The position numbers and the translations under genes are program-made. 64,000 bases of DNA from Lachnoclostridium sp. UBA7215 (GTDB lineage Bacteria > Bacillota > Clostridia > Lachnospirales > Lachnospiraceae): positions 41,614-105,613 of the forward strand of contig DKUB01000058.1 of NCBI GenBank assembly GCA_002490465.1, read 5' to 3'. Below, piece by piece: positions 53,190-63,012 of this stretch; the first letter of the stretch is position 1, and each line of letters opens with the position of its first letter. Below the pieces are notes generated by a model. The model worked only from the letters and a program-made list of their open reading frames with translations. It was not told where the DNA came from and searched no databases.

Positions 53190-56078
53190 ATGTTTGACAG
53201 TATACTTGAAGCGATTAAAAATACTGTAAAATCAAGAATATTCGCACTTGTTGTAACCTATGTCCTGTTATTCAGTATACTGGTCGGACGCATGTTTTAT
53301 CTGCAGATTATTAACGGCGAAAGCTATGACCAGCAGGCAACGCTGCAAAAACAGAAAAAGAAAACGATTAAAAGTGCACGTGGAAAAATATATGATTGTA
53401 CAGGGAAATTACTGGCAACCAATGAACAGAGTTATGCAGTTACCATGGAGGATTCCGCTGAACTGACAAATAACCTCATGAAAAACCGCGTCATTCTTAA
53501 ATGCATCCGCTTAATTGAAAAAAATAAAGATAAGTTAGATTTAGATTTTCCAATTGAAAAAGGAAAAAACGGAAAATATGTATTTAACGTCAATACATCA
53601 GCACAGCTCCGATTTAAACGGGATATTTTTTTCCGTAAATCCGTAGATGAATTAAAAGATACGGAGAGAAATATGACCGCTGATGAATGTTATCAGTATA
53701 TGCGCACCATAAACAAGGCAAATACGGTCCATTTCTTTGATATTGACCAAGAGGATAAAGAAGACGAAAACGGCATCTATCACGAGGCGTATTCAGAGGA
53801 AGATGCATTAAAAATTATGACAGTCCGTTATGCCATGTTAATGAACACATATTCCAAATATGAACCGATCACTTTGAGTTCAAATGTATCTGAAAAAACA
53901 GTGGCTGCCATAAAGGAAAACTCTGCTGACATGCCCGGCGTGGAAGTTTCAATAGAAATGAACCGGGTATATTATGACAGTAAATATTTTTCGCATATTA
54001 TTGGTTATACTGGGCTTATATCTTCAGAAACACTGGAACAGATGGAAGAATCCGGTCAAAAGGCAGAATACGCCTCCACGGATCAAATTGGAAAAACCGG
54101 AATTGAAAAAGAATACGAAGAACAGCTGCGCGGGACAAAAGGAATGGAAACTCTGTTAATTGACAGCAGTTCACGTATTGTCAGCACAAAAAAAACAAGG
54201 GATGCCATTGGCGGAAATGATATATATCTTTCCATTGACTCAAATCTTCAAAAAGCAACTTACCGCCTTGTAGAAAAAGAAGTTGCGGGTATCCTTACGT
54301 CCAAACTGATCAATTCAAAGAGCCACGGAACAAAAGGCAAGAATGCCTCTGGTATTTTAGTATCCATTTATGATGTTTATGATGCCATACTTCAAAACAG
54401 CATCGTTGATGTCACCCATTTTTCTGACAGTAAAGCAACAGAGAGGGAAAAGGATATTTATCAGAGATTTAATCAAACGAAAAAAACTACCATTGACAAA
54501 ATAAAAAAACAAATGTCATATGAAAATACAAAGACAGGAGAGGAAATATCAGAAACACTGGATGAATATCTGGATTATATCCTTTCTATGCTGCGTGAAA
54601 AAGGAATTTTTAACAGTTCAGAAATGGACACGACAGATTCCACCTATCAAAAATATATTAACAATAAGATAAGTTTGAGTGCCCTGTTAATTTATGCAAT
54701 TGAAAACAACTGGATTAATCTATCCAACCTTGATGTTGGGGAAGATTATTACAGCACGGAAGAGGTATTTAAAAAAATCTGCTCTTATGTGAATGAGGAA
54801 ATTGTAAATGAAGATGGCTTTGACAAAAAAATATATCATGTTATGGTAGAAAACGGTTCTATTTCAGGACGGGAAATCTGTCTTTTACTGTATGACCAGA
54901 AATATTTTAAAATGAATCAGACGACATATGCCAGGCTGAGAACCGGTATGCTGTCACCCTTTAATTTTATAAAATTAAAAATCAGGTCACTTGATATACC
55001 TCCGGGAGATTTGGGGCTCACCCCCTGTGCCTGTTCTGTTGTGGTTACCTCGGTGAATACAGGCAAAGTCTTATCCATGGTATCCTATCCAAGTTATGAT
55101 AATAACAAACTGGCAAACCGTGTGGATGCCGACTATTATTCCAAAATCAGTACAAGCAGTGCCTCTGCACTCTTAAACCGCGCCACACAGCAGAAAACCG
55201 CCCCAGGCTCAACCTTTAAAATGGTGACGGCAACGGCAGTGCTCGGTGAGGGGATTATTGATCCCTATTCAACAGTTACTGACCATGTAACATTTGATAA
55301 AATTAATAAGCCGTGGCCCAAATGCTGGAGCAGCTATTCCCACGGCAATATAAATGTCACGCAGGCAATACAGCATTCCTGTAACTATTTTTTCTATGAA
55401 ATGGGGTACCGGCTTGGAAACGGTCATGGAACTGTTGTGAACAATGAAAAAGGATTAACACGGTTGAAAAAATATGCAAAAGAATATGGTCTGACTGCCA
55501 AATCAGGAATTGAGCTGCCGGAGGCGGAGCCATCCTTTTCAGATATTGATATTGTCCGTACCGCTATCGGCCAGGGCTCGAACAGCTATACACCTGTACA
55601 GCTTTCACGCTACGTAACTACAATTGCCAATGGCGGAACCTGTTATGACCTGACTCTTGTAGACAAAATAGCAGATACAAAAACAGGAAAAACAAAGAAA
55701 AACACGGCAAATATAAGAAATGATGCCGATATTCCATCATCGACCTGGTCAGCGATTACAAATGGCATGAACCGGGTAGTGAATAACGGAAGCATATCTT
55801 CTCTGTTCCAGAAAGTACCGGTGAAAGTAGCAGGGAAAACCGGTACTGCACAGATTAATCCAAATGAGCCAAACCATGCGGTTTTTGTAAGTTTTGCGCC
55901 ATATAACAATCCGGAAATATCTGTTACAGTAGTGATTCCCAATGGCTTTGTTTCTGCCAATGCGGCCGAATTAGCCAGTAAAATATATAAATACTATTTT
56001 GATAAAAAATCAAGAAAGTCTTTACTGCGCGGCAAGGTTACCAGTCCGACATTTGGCTCCAGCCAGTTTGGGGATTAA
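53190..56078 (+). CDS. mrdA: Class B penicillin-binding protein 2 with long insertion
   Basis: A 962-residue elongation transpeptidase. An N-terminal membrane helix (about 18-40) and a PBP-dimer domain are followed by the DTSNLQ-like helix near 350. A stretch of about 240 residues (about 370-610) not found in the short homologues then intervenes before VVTSVNTGKVLSMVSYPSYD. The transpeptidase motifs are intact: STFK (Ser674), SCN (Ser730) and KTG (Lys883). It is the partner of RodA, which lies at 57937. The function of the insertion is unknown. Confidence 0.93.
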   Translation: MFDSILEAIKNTVKSRIFALVVTYVLLFSILVGRMFYLQIINGESYDQQATLQKQKKKTIKSARGKIYDCTGKLLATNEQSYAVTMEDSAELTNNLMKNRVILKCIRLIEKNKDKLDLDFPIEKGKNGKYVFNVNTSAQLRFKRDIFFRKSVDELKDTERNMTADECYQYMRTINKANTVHFFDIDQEDKEDENGIYHEAYSEEDALKIMTVRYAMLMNTYSKYEPITLSSNVSEKTVAAIKENSADMPGVEVSIEMNRVYYDSKYFSHIIGYTGLISSETLEQMEESGQKAEYASTDQIGKTGIEKEYEEQLRGTKGMETLLIDSSSRIVSTKKTRDAIGGNDIYLSIDSNLQKATYRLVEKEVAGILTSKLINSKSHGTKGKNASGILVSIYDVYDAILQNSIVDVTHFSDSKATEREKDIYQRFNQTKKTTIDKIKKQMSYENTKTGEEISETLDEYLDYILSMLREKGIFNSSEMDTTDSTYQKYINNKISLSALLIYAIENNWINLSNLDVGEDYYSTEEVFKKICSYVNEEIVNEDGFDKKIYHVMVENGSISGREICLLLYDQKYFKMNQTTYARLRTGMLSPFNFIKLKIRSLDIPPGDLGLTPCACSVVVTSVNTGKVLSMVSYPSYDNNKLANRVDADYYSKISTSSASALLNRATQQKTAPGSTFKMVTATAVLGEGIIDPYSTVTDHVTFDKINKPWPKCWSSYSHGNINVTQAIQHSCNYFFYEMGYRLGNGHGTVVNNEKGLTRLKKYAKEYGLTAKSGIELPEAEPSFSDIDIVRTAIGQGSNSYTPVQLSRYVTTIANGGTCYDLTLVDKIADTKTGKTKKNTANIRNDADIPSSTWSAITNGMNRVVNNGSISSLFQKVPVKVAGKTGTAQINPNEPNHAVFVSFAPYNNPEISVTVVIPNGFVSANAAELASKIYKYYFDKKSRKSLLRGKVTSPTFGSSQFGD

Positions 56079-56090
56079 GGAGGAGTATTC

Positions 56091-56756
56091 ATGAAAAAAG
56101 CACCTGTTGTAATCAAGGGCAATAAATCCGGTATACGGCTTGTACTGGAACAGGATATGCCCTTTGATGAATTACAGAAGAAAGTAGAGCAAAAGTTTGA
56201 AAAGAGTGCGGATTTTCTCGGTAATGCACAAGTTGCCCTATCTTTTGAGGGACGGGAACTTTCAGAAGAGGAAGAGGCAATGCTGCTGCAAAGTATTACA
56301 GAACATTCCAAACTGGATGTGGTGTGCGTAATAGATAATGATAAAAAAAGAGAAAAGTATTTTACACAGTCTCTCGACGAACGGCTTATGCAGATAAATT
56401 CCAACTCCGGACAATTTTTTAAAGGCAATCTCCGTTCCGGGCAGGTAATGGAATTTGAAACAAGTATTATTATCCTCGGCGATATTAATGCAGGTGCCCA
56501 GGTGGTTTCTACCGGGAATGTAATTATTCTCGGGGCGCTTAACGGCATTGTATTTGCCGGTGCATCGGGAAAAGAAGACAGTTTTGTTGTGGCATTGAAA
56601 ATGAATCCGGTACAGCTTCGTATCGGAGATATCATTGCCCGTTCCTCAGATGAAAAATCAGAACCACCTAAGGAGCCGCAGATCGCTTATGTAGAAGATG
56701 GAAGAATTTATGTTGATACCCTGTCACGAAAAACACTGACAGATATTCATATATAA
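56091..56756 (+). CDS. minC: Septum site-determining protein MinC
   Basis: A 221-residue division inhibitor. The N-terminal domain starts VVIKGNKSGIRLVLE, and the C-terminal right-handed beta-helix has RSGQVMEFETSIIILGDINAGAQVVSTGN. It acts with MinD to block FtsZ rings near poles. It starts 12 bases after the PBP gene. Confidence 0.95.
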   Translation: MKKAPVVIKGNKSGIRLVLEQDMPFDELQKKVEQKFEKSADFLGNAQVALSFEGRELSEEEEAMLLQSITEHSKLDVVCVIDNDKKREKYFTQSLDERLMQINSNSGQFFKGNLRSGQVMEFETSIIILGDINAGAQVVSTGNVIILGALNGIVFAGASGKEDSFVVALKMNPVQLRIGDIIARSSDEKSEPPKEPQIAYVEDGRIYVDTLSRKTLTDIHI

Positions 56757-56824
56757 AAAACAAACGCTGTCAAGCTTTGCAAGCCAGCTTATTGTAAAAA
56801 AAAAGTGTGTGAATGGAGGATATT

Positions 56825-57613
56825 ATGAGTGAAGTAATTGTTATTACATCTGGTAAAGGCGGTGTTGGAAAAACAACAACAACAGCCAATGTTGGTACCG
56901 GACTTGCAAAGGAGGGAAAAAAAGTCGTACTGATTGACACAGATATAGGGCTTCGTAATCTTGATGTGGTAATGGGATTAGAAAACCGTATTGTATATAA
57001 CCTGGTTGATGTTATTGAGGGAAACTGCCGGATTAAGCAGGCGCTGATTAAAGATAAGCGCTACCCCAATCTTTATCTCCTGCCATCTGCGCAGACAAGG
57101 GATAAAACAGCAGTCAGCCCGGAGCAGATGCTTAAACTTACAGCTGAATTAAAGGAAGAATTTGATTACATACTTCTGGATTGCCCGGCCGGTATTGAAC
57201 AGGGATTTAAAAATGCCATTGCAGGGGCTGACCGCGCTATTGTGGTTACGACTCCAGAGGTATCTGCCGTTCGTGATGCGGACCGTATTATCGGACTTTT
57301 AGAGGCGAATGAAATCAAAAAAACTGATTTGATTGTAAACCGCCTCCGTGCTGATATGGTAAAACGCGGAGATATGATGTCCAGTGAGGATGTTGTGGAA
57401 ATTCTTGCCATTGACCTGATAGGAGTGGTACCTGATGATGAACATATTGTAGTAGCAACAAATCAGGGTGAACCATTGGTCGGAAGTAAATCTCCGGCCG
57501 GACAAGCTTATATGAATATTTGTGGGAGGATAATGGGGGAAGAAGTCCCGTTTATGGATTTGTTCCAGAAATCAAGCTTCTTTTCAAAACTGAAGAACAA
57601 ATTTAAAAACTAA
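56825..57613 (+). CDS. minD: Septum site-determining ATPase MinD
   Basis: A 262-residue deviant Walker ATPase (GKGGVGKTTTTANVG near residue 10) with the C-terminal membrane-targeting helix rich in Phe and Lys (MDLFQKSSFFSKLKNKFKN). It recruits MinC to the membrane. The ATG used has GGAGGA four bases upstream; a start four codons earlier would cover this site. Confidence 0.97.
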   Translation: MSEVIVITSGKGGVGKTTTTANVGTGLAKEGKKVVLIDTDIGLRNLDVVMGLENRIVYNLVDVIEGNCRIKQALIKDKRYPNLYLLPSAQTRDKTAVSPEQMLKLTAELKEEFDYILLDCPAGIEQGFKNAIAGADRAIVVTTPEVSAVRDADRIIGLLEANEIKKTDLIVNRLRADMVKRGDMMSSEDVVEILAIDLIGVVPDDEHIVVATNQGEPLVGSKSPAGQAYMNICGRIMGEEVPFMDLFQKSSFFSKLKNKFKN

Positions 57614-57626
57614 GGAGATGAGTCAA

Positions 57627-57905
57627 ATGGGATTTTCAGACTTTTTCAAAAAAAAATCGTCCAGCAATGTAGCAAAAGACAGGCTTAAACTTGTACTTGT
57701 ATCAGACCGTGCCAACTGTTCACCGGAAATAATGGAACAAATTAAAAATGACATTATCCATGTCATCTCCAAATACGTTGAGATTGATTTGGATGGATTA
57801 GACATTAAAATCGAACAGACAGAATTGGATGGAAATAACGGTTCTGTGCCAGCTCTGTTTGCCAATATTCCAATTAAGGATATGAGACATACTATAAATC
57901 CATAA
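57627..57905 (+). CDS. minE: Cell division topological factor MinE
   Basis: A 92-residue protein that stimulates MinD ATPase and drives Min oscillation. The N-terminal helix GFSDFFKKKSS is amphipathic, and AKDRLKLVLVSDRANCSPEIM is the anti-MinCD part. The ATG at 57627 is nine bases after AAGGAG; an ATG at 57618 touches that site and is unlikely. Confidence 0.95.
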   Translation: MGFSDFFKKKSSSNVAKDRLKLVLVSDRANCSPEIMEQIKNDIIHVISKYVEIDLDGLDIKIEQTELDGNNGSVPALFANIPIKDMRHTINP

Positions 57906-57936
57906 GCGTTTATGGAAACAGAAATGAGGGCTCTCA

Positions 57937-59100
57937 ATGCGTAAAAAAATACAACAGTGGTTCCAGTTTAAACGCTATAACTGGAAAAATTACGATATTT
58001 CTCTGGTAGTAGTTATTTTTTTGCTATCATTAATCAGCGTATATGTCCTCTCTATCGTACAAGGGGAACGTTATTCTGCAACACGTGCCGTATTTTCGAT
58101 TTGTGTCGGTATATTTATTATTGGTATTTTTTCCCTCATCGATTATCATGATCTTTGTCGGTATATACCAATTCTCTATATCATTGCAACATTGATGGCG
58201 GCAGCAACAAAACTGTCTCCACTCGGAGACGCACAGGGAACAGGTTCTTACCGCTGGCTGGATTTTAAATTTGTGAAATTCCAACCATCTGAGATTTGTA
58301 AGGTTGTTGTAATACTGACACTGGCTACATTTTTTTACCGCTCCAGGGAAAATTTAAAAACATTCAGGAACTTTTTTATTGCTTCAGCACTGGCACTGGT
58401 TCCAACCTTTTTTATTTTGATACAATCAGATTTATCCTCAAGTGTAGTTATTATAGTCATTCTTGTTATGATGCTGGCATGTTCTGGGATTGGCCGCCGT
58501 ATATTGGGAACGGCGGCAGCGGTGGCAGTACCGGTTATGGGAATCCTGTTCTGGTATATTCTGCAGCCAAACCAGAAACTTTTAAAATCCTACCAATTAG
58601 AACGAATTACCGGATGGCTGCATCCGGAAGGCAATGAGTTAGGGGTTATGTACCAGCAAAATCACTCTGTTGTCTCTATTGCATCCGGTAAACTTTACGG
58701 TAAACTATTGGATGGAAACGATGCCACCAGAAACTACACAAATGTGGATGTTACAGAAAGTGATTTTATTTGGACACCAATTAGCGAAGAATTCGGTTTT
58801 GTGGGGTGCATGCTGATTCTTTTGTTATTTTCTATCATCATTATTAAGTGTTTTCTTGCTGCACGTAATGCCAAAGATTATCTTGGCATGATGATAGCTG
58901 TAGGGATTGGTTCTATGTATTGCTTTCAGATATTTTTTAATATTGGGGTTACTACATCATTGCTGCCGAACACAGGGCTTCCTCTGCCATTTCTAAGTAA
59001 TGGCCTGTCATCCCTTCTCAGCAATATGATGGCAATTGGCATTTTATTAAATATCGGGATACAACCCCATCGCGGTAACAGCAGCTTTGAGACTCATTGA
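57937..59100 (+). CDS. rodA: Rod-shape SEDS glycosyltransferase RodA
   Basis: A 387-residue SEDS-family peptidoglycan glycosyltransferase with about ten membrane helices. Family motifs include GSYRWLDFKFVKFQPSEICK near residue 105, with the basic loop, and NTGLPLPFLSNGLSSLL near 350. It polymerises lipid II with the class B PBP encoded upstream. It overlaps the upstream extension of mgsA, not its true start. Confidence 0.94.
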   Translation: MRKKIQQWFQFKRYNWKNYDISLVVVIFLLSLISVYVLSIVQGERYSATRAVFSICVGIFIIGIFSLIDYHDLCRYIPILYIIATLMAAATKLSPLGDAQGTGSYRWLDFKFVKFQPSEICKVVVILTLATFFYRSRENLKTFRNFFIASALALVPTFFILIQSDLSSSVVIIVILVMMLACSGIGRRILGTAAAVAVPVMGILFWYILQPNQKLLKSYQLERITGWLHPEGNELGVMYQQNHSVVSIASGKLYGKLLDGNDATRNYTNVDVTESDFIWTPISEEFGFVGCMLILLLFSIIIIKCFLAARNAKDYLGMMIAVGIGSMYCFQIFFNIGVTTSLLPNTGLPLPFLSNGLSSLLSNMMAIGILLNIGIQPHRGNSSFETH

Positions 59101-59123
59101 CACAAAAAGGAGAGGGTTTATTT

Positions 59124-59522
59124 ATGAATATTGGATTAATTGCACACGATTCCAAGAAAATTCTGATGCAGAATTTCTGTATTGCTTATCGTGGCATTTT
59201 GTGCAAACATGACATTTATGCCACTGGTACAACAGGCAGACTTGTGGAGGAAGTCACGAACCTCACAATACACAAGTATCTGGCGGGGCATCTTGGGGGA
59301 GAAAAACAACTGGGAGCACAAATTGAAAATAATGAACTGGATCTTGTAATATTTCTCAGGGATCCTTTGACACCAAAAGTACATGAACCAGACGTTGACT
59401 CTGTTTTTAAACTCTGCGATATACACAATATCCCGTTGGCTACTAATGTAGCAACAGCAGAGCTTTTAATTAAGGCGTTAGAACGCGGGGACCTTGACTG
59501 GAGGGAGCTTGTCCGTATGTGA
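59124..59522 (+). CDS. mgsA: Methylglyoxal synthase
   Basis: A 132-residue enzyme that turns dihydroxyacetone phosphate into methylglyoxal and phosphate, relieving phosphate shortage in glycolysis. The phosphate-binding site ATGTTGRLVEE near residue 33 and LVIFLRDPLTPKVHEPDV near 80 with the catalytic Asp are intact. The ATG is eight bases behind AGGAGAGG. Confidence 0.96.
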   Translation: MNIGLIAHDSKKILMQNFCIAYRGILCKHDIYATGTTGRLVEEVTNLTIHKYLAGHLGGEKQLGAQIENNELDLVIFLRDPLTPKVHEPDVDSVFKLCDIHNIPLATNVATAELLIKALERGDLDWRELVRM

Positions 59523-59564
59523 TGATTTACTAAGAAATACCGGATAAATGAGAGGGGGCATTGT

Positions 59565-60938
59565 GTGTCAGGACAAAAAATAGTTCCAATGAAAAAGCGA
59601 TTTCGTCCTAATCTCGCATTTTTCATACTCATTTTAATTATTACATATGTGCTGATTCTTGGGTGGAATTATGTAACAAAAGAACATATTTCCATTTATG
59701 AAGTAAATTCAACACAAATCTCAGATGATCCTCCTCTCTATGGGTTTATTCTGCGCTCTGAGGAAGTTGTGACAGCGGAAGGGGATGGATATGTAAATTA
59801 CTATAACCCGGAAGGCAGCCGGATAGGCGTTGGAAAAGTTATATATACCTTAGATGAGAACGGCGAGATTAATGAGATGCTTGAGGGACTACAGCGCAGC
59901 ACAGAAAACAGAGAAAATATTTCTTCTTTGAGGGAAGCCATTGCCTCTTTTCAAAATTCTTTTACATATTCTGACTACACACAAGTCAGTAATTTTTCTG
60001 CCACAGTGGAAAGCGTCCTTTTAGAACAGAGCAGGGATAATCTTTTCCAAATACTGAACAAACAGATGAAATCAAAAGGGATGGGAAAAAATTATGTCCA
60101 GGGACTCAGCAAAAAAAGTGGCATTCTGGCTTATTCTATAGACGGTTATGAGACAATAGAACAAAAGGATATTACATCAGAGTTATTTGACCAATATGCC
60201 AGTGTTTCCAAAAAACACCTTCAAAATGAAGGTAAGGTGGCAAAAGGAGAGCCTGTCTACAAACTTATTACAAATAATGACTGGTCACTGATCATTCAAT
60301 TGACGGATTCTTATTATGAAGAACTCTATGACAAAGATTATGTACGTGTCACCATTGATAAAGACAATCTTTCCTTTAACGCTGCGGTCTCTCTTTTTGA
60401 TCAAAACGGCGTCCACTTTGCAAAATTACAGACATCCCGTTATATGGAACACTATATTAATGACCGCTTTTTGAAAATAAGCCTGAATTTAAAATCAGCC
60501 GTCGGGCTCAAAATTCCAAACAGCTCAATACTGAAAAAGGAATTTTTTGTACTTCCCGCAGAGGCAATTACCAACAACAATGGAAACAAAAGCGTAGTGA
60601 AACAGGTGACGGAAACAAATGGAAAAACATCTCATACTTCTGTCCAGCTCAGTGACTTAATTTATGTCGGTGATTCTTATTATGCTGACAGCACCGACAT
60701 AGCTGTGGGGGACAATCTGATGAGCGAACAGGGTGAGACATTTACTGTCAGCGCAAAACAGGCACTGCAGGGCGTTTATTGTGTAAATGAAGGGTACTGT
60801 GAGTTCCGTCCTGTTGAAATTATTTATCAGAATAAAGAATATTCGATAATCTCTGATTCAACAAATGGCGGACTGGCCACATATGATCATATTGTTGTGG
60901 ACCCTGCCAATCTGGAAAGTGATGATTTTATTGAATAA
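59565..60938 (+). CDS. HlyD-like membrane adaptor protein
   Basis: A 457-residue protein with one N-terminal membrane anchor (about 16-38) and an extracytoplasmic domain. Short barrel-sandwich segments (EVVTAEGDGYVNYYNPEGSRIGVGK near residue 67 and NEGKVAKGEPVYKLI near 220) and a helical stretch between them resemble HlyD/MacA adaptors, but no ABC transporter or outer protein partner is encoded nearby. It stands between mgsA and yggS, in the division cluster. The GTG start follows GAGGGGG. Confidence 0.8.
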   Translation: MSGQKIVPMKKRFRPNLAFFILILIITYVLILGWNYVTKEHISIYEVNSTQISDDPPLYGFILRSEEVVTAEGDGYVNYYNPEGSRIGVGKVIYTLDENGEINEMLEGLQRSTENRENISSLREAIASFQNSFTYSDYTQVSNFSATVESVLLEQSRDNLFQILNKQMKSKGMGKNYVQGLSKKSGILAYSIDGYETIEQKDITSELFDQYASVSKKHLQNEGKVAKGEPVYKLITNNDWSLIIQLTDSYYEELYDKDYVRVTIDKDNLSFNAAVSLFDQNGVHFAKLQTSRYMEHYINDRFLKISLNLKSAVGLKIPNSSILKKEFFVLPAEAITNNNGNKSVVKQVTETNGKTSHTSVQLSDLIYVGDSYYADSTDIAVGDNLMSEQGETFTVSAKQALQGVYCVNEGYCEFRPVEIIYQNKEYSIISDSTNGGLATYDHIVVDPANLESDDFIE

Positions 60939-60957
60939 TATACAGGGGGAATAAAAC

Positions 60958-61662
60958 ATGGTAACGGAAAACCTAAAAAATGTAGAAAACAAAATATGTC
61001 AGGCATGTAAACGCTGTGGACGTGACCGCAGGGAAGTAACATTGATTGCTGTGAGCAAAACAAAACCCGTGGAAATGATACAGGAGGCTATAGAGTCCGG
61101 CACCTCCATCTTTGGTGAAAATAAAGTGCAGGAGATGCTGGAAAAACAGGAGCTTCTAAAACAGGAGCTTCCGGAACAGGAACTGCAGTGGCATATGATA
61201 GGCCATCTGCAGCGCAATAAAGTAAAACAGTTAGTTGGCAGGGTTGCTATGATACACTCTGTCGATTCTATAAGGCTTGCCAGACAAATTGAAGATGAAT
61301 TTTCCAAGAAAAATAAAATGGCACATATTTTAGTAGAAGTCAATATGGCAAAAGAAGATACAAAATTTGGTATCATGCCGGAAGAAACAGAAGAAATACT
61401 CCGGCAGATTTCCCAATTTCATCATATACGAGTACATGGATTAATGACAATTGCGCCATTTGTAGAAAACCCGGAAGAAAACCGCGTTTATTTCCGAAAT
61501 TTGCACAAATTACTAGTTGACATAAACCATAAAAACATTGATAATATTAGTATGGATGAGCTTTCCATGGGAATGACCGGTGATTACGAAGTTGCCATTG
61601 AAGAGGGTGCAACTTATATCCGTGTTGGAACCGGGATCTTTGGAAATAGACAGTACATATAG
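60958..61662 (+). CDS. yggS: YggS family pyridoxal phosphate homeostasis protein
   Basis: A 234-residue PLP-binding protein with the alanine-racemase N-domain fold (YggS/YlmE/PROSC), involved in PLP homeostasis and not catalytic. The PLP lysine is in VTLIAVSKTKPVE near residue 34; FGENKVQE, HMIGHLQRNKVK and MGMTGDYEVAIEEGATYIRVG follow. It precedes sepF as in other Firmicutes. Confidence 0.96.
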   Translation: MVTENLKNVENKICQACKRCGRDRREVTLIAVSKTKPVEMIQEAIESGTSIFGENKVQEMLEKQELLKQELPEQELQWHMIGHLQRNKVKQLVGRVAMIHSVDSIRLARQIEDEFSKKNKMAHILVEVNMAKEDTKFGIMPEETEEILRQISQFHHIRVHGLMTIAPFVENPEENRVYFRNLHKLLVDINHKNIDNISMDELSMGMTGDYEVAIEEGATYIRVGTGIFGNRQYI

Positions 61663-61676
61663 AAAGGATAGATACT

Positions 61677-62210
61677 ATGGCATTCGATTCCCTTTTAAAT
61701 TTTTTTAAATTACCACCAGAGGAAGAATACGATGATGACGAATATGATATAGATGACCGCTATCAAAGTTATGAGGAACCTGCTTATGAAGAGCCTGTAG
61801 TTCGCAAAAAACCAATTGCAAGGCCTCGGCCAGTTGCAGAAGAAAAGGACGAAGAACCAAAGAAAACAGGGTTTCTTGGCTCAAAGCCAAAAGTTGTACC
61901 CATGAATCGGGGAGGTGGCTCAATGTCGGTTAGTATTGTTAAACCGTCAACATTTGAAGATTCCCAGGAGATTTGTAATACGCTTTTGTCCGGCCATCCC
62001 GTTGTTGTTAATTTAGAGGGATTTGATCCGGCTGACGCACAGCGCATTATGGATTTTATTTCCGGATGTATTTATTCTATTAACGGTAAATATCATCAGA
62101 TTTCCAAGTATATTTTCATTTTCTCACCTGAGAATGTAGATATTAGTGGGGATTCTTTATCCTTTACTACAAATTCCGCAAAAATGCCGACAATTAGCAG
62201 AGAATTTTAA
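61677..62210 (+). CDS. sepF: Cell division protein SepF
   Basis: A 177-residue FtsZ-binding protein. The N-terminal membrane-binding helix is AFDSLLNFFKLPPE, an acidic linker with Glu, Asp and Tyr follows (to about residue 75), and the core SepF domain lies at 82-177 (VSIVKPSTFEDSQEICNTL, VVNLEGFDPADAQRIMDF). It tethers Z-rings to the membrane and shapes the septum. Its last base overlaps the ylmH start. Confidence 0.96.
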   Translation: MAFDSLLNFFKLPPEEEYDDDEYDIDDRYQSYEEPAYEEPVVRKKPIARPRPVAEEKDEEPKKTGFLGSKPKVVPMNRGGGSMSVSIVKPSTFEDSQEICNTLLSGHPVVVNLEGFDPADAQRIMDFISGCIYSINGKYHQISKYIFIFSPENVDISGDSLSFTTNSAKMPTISREF

Positions 62211-62998
62211 TGGCAGATATAGAGAAAAAAAGACATTTTTTTGAACAACACATAGTAGAATTATCCATGCGGGCCAGTCGTGGCAGCTATCCGGTTTTCA
62301 CTGATTTTTTAACGACAGGAGAGCAGGCGGCAGTCATTGGCCTGAAGCGCAAAATCCGTGAAACTGCAGGAGACATCCGTGTAGAACTATGGGGAGGACA
62401 CTTTAACTGCAGTCATATAGTAGCCGGATTTTTCCCAAATGAATACAGCGAATATGACAAAACCTCCTTATTTCCTATTTCCTGTATTCGTATTGAGCCG
62501 GTAAACATTCATTATACAGAAAATGTCAATCACAGAGATTATCTTGGTGCCATTCTTGCTCTGGGTATAGGACGACAAAAAATTGGAGATATACGAATAG
62601 ATGGACCAAGTGCCTATCTGTTTTGCAAAGAGGAAATCACCTCATTCATTTTGGATCAGCTTCATGCGGTAAGGCATACAGTGGTTTCCTGTCATTTAGT
62701 TGAGAACCTGGAACAGATTCCCAAACAGCAATATCAAATTCTTGCCCGGACGGTTGCTTCACCGAGGTTAGATAATATTGTGGCTGCTATGACGGGTATA
62801 GCAAGAGGAAAAGCAGCTGATTTAATTTCCCAGGGTAAAGTCATTGTGGATTCCTCTGAACAAATATCCGTCAGTTATTCCTGTAAAGACGGATGTATTA
62901 TCAGTATACGGGGATATGGAAAATTCAAGCTGCATATTCCGGATTTATCATTAACTAAAAAAGGAAAGCAGAAAATACAAATTTATAAGTTTATATAA
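62210..62998 (+). CDS. ylmH: YlmH family S4-domain RNA-binding protein
   Basis: A 262-residue protein with an N-terminal YlmH domain and a C-terminal S4 RNA-binding domain (about 185-255, with SPRLDNIVAAMTGIARGKA and LISQGKVIVD). It is encoded between sepF and divIVA in many Firmicutes; recent work links it to ribosome rescue. It starts at the sepF stop. Confidence 0.93.
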   Translation: MADIEKKRHFFEQHIVELSMRASRGSYPVFTDFLTTGEQAAVIGLKRKIRETAGDIRVELWGGHFNCSHIVAGFFPNEYSEYDKTSLFPISCIRIEPVNIHYTENVNHRDYLGAILALGIGRQKIGDIRIDGPSAYLFCKEEITSFILDQLHAVRHTVVSCHLVENLEQIPKQQYQILARTVASPRLDNIVAAMTGIARGKAADLISQGKVIVDSSEQISVSYSCKDGCIISIRGYGKFKLHIPDLSLTKKGKQKIQIYKFI

Positions 62999-63012
62999 AG
63001 GGAGGATGCCCG

